Assembly (NCBI GenBank): GCA_030627475.1
Contig: DAOURZ010000069.1
Span: forward strand, 1-6,893
DNA from: Deltaproteobacteria bacterium
GTDB taxonomy: Bacteria; Desulfobacterota; Desulfobacteria; Desulfobacterales; ETH-SRB1
Direction of reading: 5' to 3'
Length of the DNA stretch: 6,893 nucleotides
The notes under the pieces were generated by a model. It had not been told where the DNA came from. It was given only the letters and a program-made list of their open reading frames with translations, and did no database searches. A program made the translations under genes and the position numbers. Each line of letters begins with the position of its first letter. Positions within the stretch are counted from its first letter, which is position 1. Shown piece after piece: positions 1 through 6,256 of the stretch.

Positions 1-1736
1 ATAATTTTATCGGTATCAGGGGCAGCGGCAAATCATCTGTTCTTGAAATACTTCGCTACACACTTGGAATTTCACTCGGCAATCAGGCAAGTGACAGAGA
101 ATATAAAAACAGCCTTATTGAGTATGTATTAAAAAGTGGCGGCAAAGTGATAACTATAGTTGTTAATGAACAACAAAGAGAATACCGAATCGAAAAAATA
201 TATGGTCAAAAAGAAGATATTTATGAAAATGGAAAGCGTATAGATATTCCATCTATTGATACTGTATTTAAAACACCGGTTTATTTCGGACAAAAAGACC
301 TTTCTAATAAAAATATTGATTTTGAAGCAGACCTCGTCAAGAAGCTTATTGGAAACAAACTTGAAAATATCAAATCAAAAACATCCAGTAAAATTGCGGA
401 AATTGAAAATATTATCACAGCTTCTAAAAAGCTTGATAATATTGATGAACTAAAGAAAGAGATAAATGAGGATGCCGAGAAAGCAAAATACCGGATTACA
501 CTGTATAAAGAAAAAGGGATTGAAGACAAACTGCGTAAGCAGAGCCGATTCGATTCCGATATTTCAAGATTTAAGGAATCTTTAAATGAAATATCAAAAT
601 TTAAAAATGAAATGAACTCGTTGATAAATGATTACGCAACTTTTTTTAATCAAACCGGTTTTGAGTCTAAAGAAAACAAAGAAATATTTATCCAGGCTGA
701 TAACCTGTTCAGGCAGCTTGCAATTGAATTTAATAAATTAAATGAAATCAAAGCAAATACTGAAAAGTATGAAACCGCATTTGTTGAACTTTTCAACAAG
801 TTAAATGAAAAAAAAGAAAATCTTAAAGAAGAGTTCGCTAAAATTAAAAGAAAAATAGATATCCCAAACCTTAATCCTGACGACTTTCTCAAACTTAATC
901 GTCAAATTGAAATATCCAGATTAAAGCTTATTGAAATAGAAAAGTCTGAAAAGAAAAAAATTGAATATGATACCTCTTTAAACAAAAAAATATCCGAACT
1001 GAATAAATTGTGGCATGAGGAATATAAGATACTGGAAAAAGAGGTGAAGAGAATTAATGAATATGAAAATTCACTTTCAATTACAGTTGAATACAAAGGA
1101 AGAAATGATAAATTTTTAGATAAACTCAAAAAAACTTTTAAAGGAACTGGTATAAGAGAAGCAACTTATAATTCAATTAAATCAGCATACAAAGATTTTA
1201 TTGAAATACACAGAGATATGAAAAATCTGAATTCAAATCTAAATATAAGTGAAAATTTATTAGCTGAATTTAAAAAACGGTTTGAAGATAATATTTTTGA
1301 TTTAATTTCATTCCGTGTGGAAGATAAGTTTATCATTAACTATAATGACAAACCGTTAAAAGAGCATTCTCTCGGACAAAGAGCAACAGCGCTGATACTA
1401 TTCCTTCTTGCTCAAAAAGAAACGAGTGTGTTGATAATTGATCAGCCGGAAGATGATCTGGATAACCAGACGATTTATGAAGATGTTATAAAGGCGATAA
1501 AATCTTTAAAAGGCAATATGCAGTTTATTTTTGCGACACATAATGCAAATATTCCGGTTCTTGGCGACAGCGAAAAGATACTCTCATGCAAATATTCGGA
1601 ATCAAAAATCAAAGTTCATGATGGGACGATTGACAATTATGACACACAGAAACAAATTGTTACAATAATGGAAGGCGGAGAAGAAGCTTTCAACCGCCGT
1701 AAAAACATATATGAATTATGGAGTATAAAAAAATGA
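1..1736 (+). CDS. TrlF-like AAA/ABC-type ATPase, C-terminal 577 residues (5' end outside window)
   Basis: The reading frame is open from the left edge (first full codon at 3), so the gene starts upstream; the GTG at 147 is internal. Walker A (GIRGSGKSS) lies at visible residues 4-12, bases 12-38. A long Lys/Glu-rich, coiled-coil-like middle follows (about residues 60-430). The C-terminal ATPase half has a signature-like SLGQR at 456-460, Walker B with IIDQPEDDLDNQ from 478, an H-loop motif FATHNANIPVLGD from 510, and a terminal EGGEEAF motif at 557-563. This SMC/ABC-like arrangement, with the QPEDDLDN, ATHNANIPV and EGGEEAF motifs, is typical of the TrlF family, in which an N-terminal PHP phosphoesterase domain usually precedes the ATPase. 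Whether a PHP domain exists here cannot be seen. All visible ATPase motifs are intact. The stop codon overlaps the next start (ATGA, 1733-1736). ATPase assignment is near certain, the TrlF subfamily likely, and the role in defence inferred from neighbours. Confidence 0.85.
   Translation, partial: NFIGIRGSGKSSVLEILRYTLGISLGNQASDREYKNSLIEYVLKSGGKVITIVVNEQQREYRIEKIYGQKEDIYENGKRIDIPSIDTVFKTPVYFGQKDLSNKNIDFEADLVKKLIGNKLENIKSKTSSKIAEIENIITASKKLDNIDELKKEINEDAEKAKYRITLYKEKGIEDKLRKQSRFDSDISRFKESLNEISKFKNEMNSLINDYATFFNQTGFESKENKEIFIQADNLFRQLAIEFNKLNEIKANTEKYETAFVELFNKLNEKKENLKEEFAKIKRKIDIPNLNPDDFLKLNRQIEISRLKLIEIEKSEKKKIEYDTSLNKKISELNKLWHEEYKILEKEVKRINEYENSLSITVEYKGRNDKFLDKLKKTFKGTGIREATYNSIKSAYKDFIEIHRDMKNLNSNLNISENLLAEFKKRFEDNIFDLISFRVEDKFIINYNDKPLKEHSLGQRATALILFLLAQKETSVLIIDQPEDDLDNQTIYEDVIKAIKSLKGNMQFIFATHNANIPVLGDSEKILSCKYSESKIKVHDGTIDNYDTQKQIVTIMEGGEEAFNRRKNIYELWSIKK
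1720..1736 (+). promoter_or_regulatory. Ribosome binding site and ATGA coupling that fix the AlbA_2 gene start
   Basis: GGAG at 1720-1723 sits 9 nt before the ATG at 1733, which forms a 4-nt ATGA overlap with the stop of the upstream ATPase gene. A more upstream in-frame ATG at 1718 has GGAG inside its own second codon region and no ribosome binding site in front, so 1733 is the better start. The arrangement implies translational coupling. Confidence 0.7.
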
Positions 1737-2890
1737 ATGCCGTTAATAATATAGAATTGATTGATATTATTAAAGCCGGAGAGAATAGTAGGGTTGAGTT
1801 CAAACAAGACACAATCCATCAGGAATCTCTTCTTCAGGAAATTGTAGCATTTGCCAATACTGAAGGCGGTATCATTATTTTTGGAATCCAGGATGAGACA
1901 TTCCAAATAATTGGACTTACTAAAAAACAACTTGATGATATTGATAAAAAAATAGCAAATATAACAAATGATTTAATCAAACCCTTTTTGCAAATAATAA
2001 CTGATACAACTTTGATAGATAATAAACTTCTATTAATAGTTACAATTCCAAAAGGTAACAACAAGCCATATAATACCAAAGGTGCTATTTACATCAGACA
2101 AGGGACCACCAAGCGGCTGGTTTCTGATAAAGATGAAATATTACGATTATATCAAAGCTCTGGTAATTTATATGCAGATGAAATGATAGTTGAAAATACA
2201 TCAATTCAAGATGTTGATTTAGATAAAATAAAAAATTATTTAACTGCTCAAAAAAAGAATATCAGCAATATTGATGAACGGTTGCTGATTAATCTATGTG
2301 TAATAAAGAATGAAAAACTAACACTTGGCGGTCTTCTTTTTTTTGGGAATAACCCCCAACAGTACAAACCGGTTTTTTTAATTAAAGCAGTCTCATTTTT
2401 TGGAAATAGTATTGGCGGTAAGGATTATCGGGAATGCATTGATATACAAGGAACTATACCTGAAATGTTTGATGCCGGAGTACGTTTTTTTAAGAATAAT
2501 TTAAAACATACTCAACAAGATCAAAATGTTAACTCACCAGGAATTTTGGAAATTGCCCCTGTTGCAATTGAAGAACTGCTTCAAAACGCTTTGGTTCACA
2601 GGGACTATCTTAGAAATTCGCCGATACGTTTGTTGATTTTTGATAATCGGATTGAAATAATCAGCCCGGGTAAATTGCCAAACAATTTGACAGTTGAAAA
2701 TATTAAGTTAGGAAATGCTGTTGCTCGTAATAACTTACTGGTTAGTTATTGCAGTAAAATAATGATATACAGTGGTTTAGGTTCAGGAATAACCCGGTCA
2801 CTTGAAGAACAACCAAACATTGAATTTAATAACGATATAGATGGTGAACAATTTATTGTTACAATTCCAAGACCCGAAGAAAAACAATGA
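1733..2890 (+). CDS. AlbA_2 (Schlafen-like) / GHKL ATP-binding protein, COG2865 type, 385 aa
   Basis: The N-terminal AlbA_2 domain spans roughly residues 8-130: the E22-F23-K24 strand, the helix/turn LLQEIVAFANTEGGIIIFGI (33-52), and the closing KPY...GAIYIRQG (111-124). This fold is related to Schlafen domains and is annotated as nucleic-acid binding. The C-terminal half holds a GHKL-type ATPase signature: EELLQNALVHRDY (280-292, with N285 in the N-box position), then EIISPGKLP (308-316) and GLGSGITR (348-355). Proteins of this class are often annotated as putative transcriptional regulators, but many sit in defence loci. The protein ends soon after the GHKL domain, with no C-terminal winged-helix extension. 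It is ATGA-coupled on both sides, to the TrlF-like ATPase and to the res remnant, so it was made in stoichiometric company with them. No damage is visible. Domain calls are secure; the biological role is inferred. Confidence 0.88.
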   Translation: MNAVNNIELIDIIKAGENSRVEFKQDTIHQESLLQEIVAFANTEGGIIIFGIQDETFQIIGLTKKQLDDIDKKIANITNDLIKPFLQIITDTTLIDNKLLLIVTIPKGNNKPYNTKGAIYIRQGTTKRLVSDKDEILRLYQSSGNLYADEMIVENTSIQDVDLDKIKNYLTAQKKNISNIDERLLINLCVIKNEKLTLGGLLFFGNNPQQYKPVFLIKAVSFFGNSIGGKDYRECIDIQGTIPEMFDAGVRFFKNNLKHTQQDQNVNSPGILEIAPVAIEELLQNALVHRDYLRNSPIRLLIFDNRIEIISPGKLPNNLTVENIKLGNAVARNNLLVSYCSKIMIYSGLGSGITRSLEEQPNIEFNNDIDGEQFIVTIPRPEEKQ

Positions 2891-3507
2891 AACTTCATTT
2901 TGATCCCAACCAGCAGTACCAGCTTGATGCTGTAAAATCTATAGTAGATATCTTTTGAAGGCCAGCCTTTAAACCAAGGGGATTTTGGCTTTTCGATCTC
3001 TGAAAGCGGTCAGCTTTTTAATAAAAATGGAGTTGGTAACAGAATTGATATTTCTAAAGAGCGTATTTTAAGCAACCTGCAGAAAGTTCAGCAAAAAAAC
3101 GAGCTTAACAATATTTCCGAAAAACTGGACGGGATGCATTTTTCCGTTGAGATGGAGACCGGCACTGGAAAAACTTATGTTTATATCAGAACGCTCTACG
3201 AGCTGAAAAAACATACGGTTTCAAGAAATTTGTTATTGTTGTTCCGAGTGTTGCTATCCGTGAAGGTGTTCTTAAAAATCTTGAAATTACCTTTGATTAT
3301 TTTTAGAACCTGTATGACAGAACCCCTGTAAATTATGATGTATATGATTCCAGAAAAGTTTCCAGTCTCAGGGGATTTGCCTCAAACAATGCGATTCGGA
3401 TTCTGATTATAAATATTGATTCATTCGCAAAGGATGAAAATGTTGGTAGCCCTGCAAAACAGTGCAGGTTTGGGAAAACTGCCATGTTTTACTTTGTAAC
3501 CACCTGA
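2887..3507 (+). pseudogene. res: Type III restriction enzyme subunit (res), frameshifted and truncated remnant
   Basis: The ATG at 2887 overlaps the upstream stop (ATGA). Frame 1 gives MKLHFDPNQQYQLDAV and runs to TGA at 2956-2958. Homology continues in frame 2 from 2957 (EGQPLNQGDFGFS), through a hallmark helicase motif I (METGTGKT; TGTGKT at 3158-3175), to about 3211. It then returns to frame 1 for YGFKKFVIVVPSVAIREGV (from 3214). An in-frame TAG follows at 3304-3306, then NLYDRTPVNYDVYDS and INIDSFAKDEN to about 3441. The shifts fit a +1 in the T-run 2953-2956 and a -1 in the A-run 3206-3211. Family homology stops just before the expected helicase motif II (DEPQ region). The remaining frame to the TGA at 3505-3507 looks unrelated. 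About 180 of a usual 900-1000 residues remain, with no endonuclease domain. The intact enzyme would translocate on and cut DNA together with a Mod methyltransferase, which is not seen here. Homopolymer shifts alone could be sequencing errors, but the TAG and truncation argue for real decay. Confidence 0.88.
3445..3483 (+). repeat. Compound inverted repeat (hairpin) at the res truncation point
   Basis: The inner stem pairs CCTGC (3451-3455) with GCAGG (3464-3468) across an 8-nt loop. The outer stem pairs GGTAG (3445-3449) with CTGCC (3479-3483), with one G-T wobble. It begins within a few bases of where res homology ends, so it may be an end or scar of an element that removed the rest of the gene. 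No T-run follows directly, so a classical intrinsic terminator is not supported. Its identity as an insertion-sequence end is inference only. Confidence 0.4.
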
Positions 3508-3509
3508 TT
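3502..3509 (+). repeat. ACCTGATT direct repeat, copy 1
   Basis: This is an exact 8-bp copy of the unit tandemly repeated at 3581-3596, 79 nt upstream of the second copy. It overlaps the TGA that closes the frame running out of the res remnant. It could be chance, an operator half, or one side of a target-site duplication. Confidence 0.4.
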
Positions 3510-3512
3510 TTT

Positions 3513-3542
3513 TTGCTATGTACTGCATCTGTGATGTGTAAC
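3513..3542 (+). promoter_or_regulatory. Weak candidate sigma-70 promoter for the efflux operon
   Basis: TTGCTA (3513-3518) and TGTAAC (3537-3542) are separated by 18 nt, each matching 4 of 6 consensus bases. The short palindrome 3526-3536 lies between the boxes, where an operator could sit. An alternative -35, TTGACC at 3555-3560, has no acceptable -10 at the right distance. This is a guess from weak matches. Confidence 0.22.
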
Positions 3543-3580
3543 TTGCTGAAACTATTGACCCTCACTGTTTTTTAGAGACT

Positions 3581-3596
3581 ACCTGATTACCTGATT
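3581..3596 (+). repeat. Tandem ACCTGATT x2 upstream of the efflux operon
   Basis: Two perfect 8-bp units lie back to back (3581-3588, 3589-3596), ending 8 nt before the Shine-Dalgarno of the outer-membrane factor gene. The position would suit a regulator binding site in the 5' leader. Duplication by slippage is the simpler explanation. Confidence 0.5.
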
Positions 3597-3604
3597 GCTT
3601 ATAC

Positions 3605-3610
3605 AGGAGG
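3605..3610 (+). promoter_or_regulatory. Strong Shine-Dalgarno AGGAGG of the outer-membrane factor gene
   Basis: A perfect AGGAGG lies 5 nt before the ATG at 3616 and only 2 nt before the ATG at 3613. Spacing therefore favours 3616 as the start. A TTG at 3595 would put the ribosome binding site inside the coding region and is rejected. Confidence 0.8.
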
Positions 3611-3615
3611 AAATG

Positions 3616-5097
3616 ATGAACAAGAGAATCATTCTACCGGGTCTTATATTTGTAGCCTTTCTTTTTTCTTGCGGATGTACGGTTAATAAAGAGTATAGTT
3701 ATGAAGGGATTGCAGCCGAATACGGTTTTGAATCTTCTGAGACAAAGGCGGCAGCAAAACCGGAATTTAAGCCTGACTTAAGTTGCCTTGAAAAACCGAT
3801 TTCCGTGCTTGACGGCATCAGGATTGCTATCCATAATAATCCCGACGTTGATATTGCGATTTCCAGCATCAGGCAGGCAGAGGCTGTTATTGACGAAGCC
3901 AATGCCGTTTTTTGGCCGGTATTCTCCTTTTATACGGAATATACAAAAGCAGATTCCCCATCAACTTATCTTTTTAAAAAAATAGATCAAAGAAAGCTCC
4001 CTGCTGAAACCGATTTTAATGATCCGGGCAAGATTGAAAATTTTGAAATGGGATTTTCAGCGAGATACAATATCTATAATGGGGGAAGAGATGTATTGAG
4101 AAAAAGGATGGCCGAAACCGGATTGGAACTTGGCAGGTTAGATCGGTTGAGCGTGGAAAATGCCTTGGTCGCCTCGGTGATACAAGCTTATTATAATACA
4201 TTGGCAACGCTTGATTTTATAGAGATCGCCAACGAGTCTGTCAAAACAATTGATTCACAGCTCCGGATAATGATTGTGAAATACAAAGCAGGCGGTGCTC
4301 TGAAATCAGACATTCTTTCATTGAATGTCCGATTGGCACAGGCGGGGGAAAATGTTATCAGGGCGGAAAACAACTATAAACTTTCCGTGGCAGCTCTGGC
4401 CAATCTGCTTGGTGCTGACGCTGATACAAAGATAGAGTTGTCGGGTGCTGAATGGTACCCTGTTGAACTGCCGAACGATTATAATGCCGGTATTGTTGAG
4501 GCGTTCGGCATGCGGCCTGAATTGCTGAAGGTGAGGCAACAACTCATTCAATCAAAGATGGCGCTGGATATGGAAAAGAGCGGATATATGCCGCGACTTG
4601 ACGCCAAAGGGAAATACTACAGTGATGATTCAGGTTTGTCGTATTACAGTGACAGAGCTAATTGGGTAGCAGGAGTTATTCTTAATTGGGATATATTTAC
4701 CGGTTTCAGTACTACCGTTAGAGTGGAGAAGGCACGAGCAGTACTGAACCAAATGCTGGCTGCTGATCGTAAGACCTCACAATCCATACAATTAGATGTA
4801 AAAACCTCCTACTTACGATTGTCAGGAGCAAAGGCAAGGATTGCAGTTGCCAGGGCAAGTGTTGCGCAGGCCGAAGAATCATTAAATCTTGTGAGGAAAC
4901 AGTATGAAGGGGGATCGGCTACCATTACCCGATATCTGGATGCTGAACTGGCGCGTAATACTGTCAGGGTAAGAGAACGATCTGCATTTTATGACTGCAA
5001 AAAGGCTCAGGCAGATATCGGTCGGGCTTTGGGATACTGCGGATTATGTGCCAGAAAAGAATTAAATAACAAGGAGTTAGATAATAATGAAGAATGA
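3616..5097 (+). CDS. TolC/OprM-family outer-membrane efflux factor, probable lipoprotein, 493 aa
   Basis: This is the outer-membrane channel of a tripartite pump: a trimeric barrel with a long periplasmic helical tunnel. The N-terminus is a signal peptide (MNKR then a hydrophobic stretch 5-17) followed by LFSCGC. C19 is the likely lipidated residue, though Phe at -2 makes the lipobox imperfect, and C21 is an alternative. Two outer-membrane efflux repeats follow, about 63-275 and 290-475. Each has the expected barrel-turn motif (NIYNGGR at 152-158; WDIFTGF at 358-364) and helix-start motif (YKAGGALKSDIL from 223; YEGGSATITRYL from 430), and both repeats have long Ala/Gln-rich helices. Length fits the OprM/NodT-like group. 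The C-terminus carries an unusual CGLC (475-478) and an Asn/Glu/Lys-rich tail. The gene heads an operon and overlaps the adaptor gene by 11 nt. Start chosen by the AGGAGG at 3605-3610. Family call is secure; lipidation is probable. Confidence 0.92.
   Translation: MNKRIILPGLIFVAFLFSCGCTVNKEYSYEGIAAEYGFESSETKAAAKPEFKPDLSCLEKPISVLDGIRIAIHNNPDVDIAISSIRQAEAVIDEANAVFWPVFSFYTEYTKADSPSTYLFKKIDQRKLPAETDFNDPGKIENFEMGFSARYNIYNGGRDVLRKRMAETGLELGRLDRLSVENALVASVIQAYYNTLATLDFIEIANESVKTIDSQLRIMIVKYKAGGALKSDILSLNVRLAQAGENVIRAENNYKLSVAALANLLGADADTKIELSGAEWYPVELPNDYNAGIVEAFGMRPELLKVRQQLIQSKMALDMEKSGYMPRLDAKGKYYSDDSGLSYYSDRANWVAGVILNWDIFTGFSTTVRVEKARAVLNQMLAADRKTSQSIQLDVKTSYLRLSGAKARIAVARASVAQAEESLNLVRKQYEGGSATITRYLDAELARNTVRVRERSAFYDCKKAQADIGRALGYCGLCARKELNNKELDNNEE
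5071..5076 (+). promoter_or_regulatory. Shine-Dalgarno AAGGAG of the adaptor gene, inside the upstream coding region
   Basis: AAGGAG ends 10 nt before the ATG at 5087 and lies in the last codons of the outer-membrane factor gene. This supports 5087 as the start and the 11-nt overlap. Confidence 0.7.
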
Positions 5098-6256
5098 ACC
5101 GGAGAGATATTATAAAATTCTTTTTCTGATTGGCAGTGTGATTATTCTTGTAGTGGTTATTCTGTATATGGGTGGCTTTTTCCGTACCGGTTTGATTGAA
5201 CCCGGATTATTCAAGATGGCAGAGACGGAAAAGATTCCTGCGGAGCGCATAGTATATGCGACAGTGGAACGGATTCCTGAATGGTATGAGGCCGTGGGAA
5301 CCGTGCGCTCGAAAACGGAAACAAATATTTCGGCACAAATAACCGGACGTATTCTGAAAATTGTAGTGCGACCTGGAGATAAGATAAAAAAAGAGGCCCC
5401 TTTAGTTTATATAGATGACAGGGAATTTCAGGCAAGATTGAACCAGGCACGGCAGGGACTGGAAGCAGTTAAAGCAAAGAAAGACCAGGCTGAGCAGGTT
5501 CTGATTGCGGCGCAGGCAGTTTATACTCAGGCTGATGCAAACTATAAGAGGATAAAAACATATTTTGATCAGGAGGCCGCAACGAGGAATGATCTGGAAC
5601 AGGCTGAAGCATCCTACAAACAGGCAAAGGCTGGAGTAGAGCGGGCTCAAAAGGGTACTGTTGCGGTTAGAGCAGGAGTGCAGCAGGCAAAACAGGTGGT
5701 GGAGGAGGCGCGTATCGCCCTTGGATATACTAAAATTGTTGCTCATGAAACAGGAGAAGTTGCAAAGCGCCTTGCTGAGCCTGGAGATTTAGCCTGGCCG
5801 GGAAAGTCTTTGCTCGTTCTGCATGCCCCCGACGCGCTGAGGCTGGAAGCTTATGTGCGGGAGGGATTAATCAAAAAGGTTTTACCCGGATCTCAATTAC
5901 AAGTAGCTATTGATGCTCTTGATACTCTGCTTGATGCAACAGTGGAAGAAGTTATTCCGTCGGCAGATCCTTTAAGCCGGACTTTCCTGGTAAAAGCCGC
6001 CATTCCGGCTATTACAGGTCTCTATCCCGGGATGTTCGGCAGATTACTGGTGCCGCTGGGGGAGCGTCAAGCCGTGGTTGTGCCTGAAAGAGCCATTTAT
6101 CTTATCGGCCAGTTGGAAGTGGTTAAAGTAGAAAAACAAGGTCGATGGTACAATTGTTTTGTCAGAACAGGGAAAGAAATGGGTGGTAAAGTAGAGATCC
6201 TTTCGGGCCTGAATGGGAGTGAGAAGATCGCTTTGAGGGTGGATTCCAATGAATGA
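5087..6256 (+). CDS. RND efflux periplasmic adaptor (HlyD/AcrA membrane-fusion family), 389 aa
   Basis: This protein bridges the inner-membrane pump and the outer-membrane channel. It has a short cytoplasmic N-terminus, one membrane anchor (about 10-32, ILFLIGSVIILVVVILYMGG), and no lipobox, so it is anchored by the helix rather than by lipid. A first lipoyl half-motif (76-112, ISAQITGRILKIVVRPGDKI) leads into an Ala/Gln-rich alpha-helical hairpin (about 113-210). The second lipoyl half follows (211-247, ALGYTKIVAHETGEV...GDLAWPGKSLLVL), then a beta-barrel region (about 250-325, including LYPGMFGRLLVP) and a membrane-proximal domain to the end. Order and length are normal for the family. It overlaps the upstream gene by 11 nt and the downstream RND pump gene by 8 nt, so all three are expected to be translated from one transcript. 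Substrate is not predictable from this subunit. Confidence 0.93.
   Translation: MKNEPERYYKILFLIGSVIILVVVILYMGGFFRTGLIEPGLFKMAETEKIPAERIVYATVERIPEWYEAVGTVRSKTETNISAQITGRILKIVVRPGDKIKKEAPLVYIDDREFQARLNQARQGLEAVKAKKDQAEQVLIAAQAVYTQADANYKRIKTYFDQEAATRNDLEQAEASYKQAKAGVERAQKGTVAVRAGVQQAKQVVEEARIALGYTKIVAHETGEVAKRLAEPGDLAWPGKSLLVLHAPDALRLEAYVREGLIKKVLPGSQLQVAIDALDTLLDATVEEVIPSADPLSRTFLVKAAIPAITGLYPGMFGRLLVPLGERQAVVVPERAIYLIGQLEVVKVEKQGRWYNCFVRTGKEMGGKVEILSGLNGSEKIALRVDSNE
6235..6242 (+). promoter_or_regulatory. Probable ribosome binding site of the RND pump gene
   Basis: The purine-rich GAGGGTGG lies in the last codons of the adaptor gene. GAGG ends 10 nt before the ATG at 6249. The ATG at 6253 opens a frame that closes within about 60 nt, so 6249 is the start. 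Confidence 0.5.

Larger units (their letters stand above)
3508..3615. other. Non-coding joint between the defence remnant and the efflux operon
   Basis: No coding frame is supportable here. The stretch holds T-runs at 3508-3514 and 3568-3573, a short palindrome CATC-TGT-GATG (3526-3536), a weak promoter-like pair and repeated ACCTGATT units. It is the only space available for a promoter and operator of the efflux operon, and there is no regulator gene beside it. Confidence 0.5.

Noticed and set aside
1718..1732. ATG at 1718 as start of the AlbA_2/GHKL protein
   Set aside because: There is no Shine-Dalgarno before it. GGAG at 1720-1723 is well placed for the ATG at 1733, which also gives the same ATGA overlap seen at the next junction.
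281..1930. Several minus-strand open frames of 75-97 codons opposite the ATPase gene and its boundary with the AlbA_2 gene
   Set aside because: They are Ser/Phe/Leu-rich mirror frames of Lys/Glu-rich AT-rich coding sequence, with no ribosome binding site and no recognisable domain.
2950..3215. Programmed frameshifting or phase variation of res
   Set aside because: The runs are short (4 T, 6 A) and two opposite shifts would be needed. The downstream TAG and the loss of the rest of the gene make regulated expression pointless.
3134..3331. A 65-codon open frame starting with ATG inside the res remnant
   Set aside because: Its first half is the Res motif I region in the correct frame. After about 3211 it runs out of frame and loses all family likeness. 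It is a fragment of the pseudogene, not a small gene.
3445..3483. Integron attC site or intrinsic terminator
   Set aside because: The ends do not fit the RYYYAAC/GTTRRRY core pattern of attC, and no T-run follows the stem as a terminator would need.
3595..3615. Upstream TTG (3595) or ATG (3613) as start of the outer-membrane factor
   Set aside because: TTG at 3595 would place AGGAGG inside the gene, and ATG at 3613 is only 2 nt from it. ATG at 3616 has proper spacing and gives a clean signal peptide.
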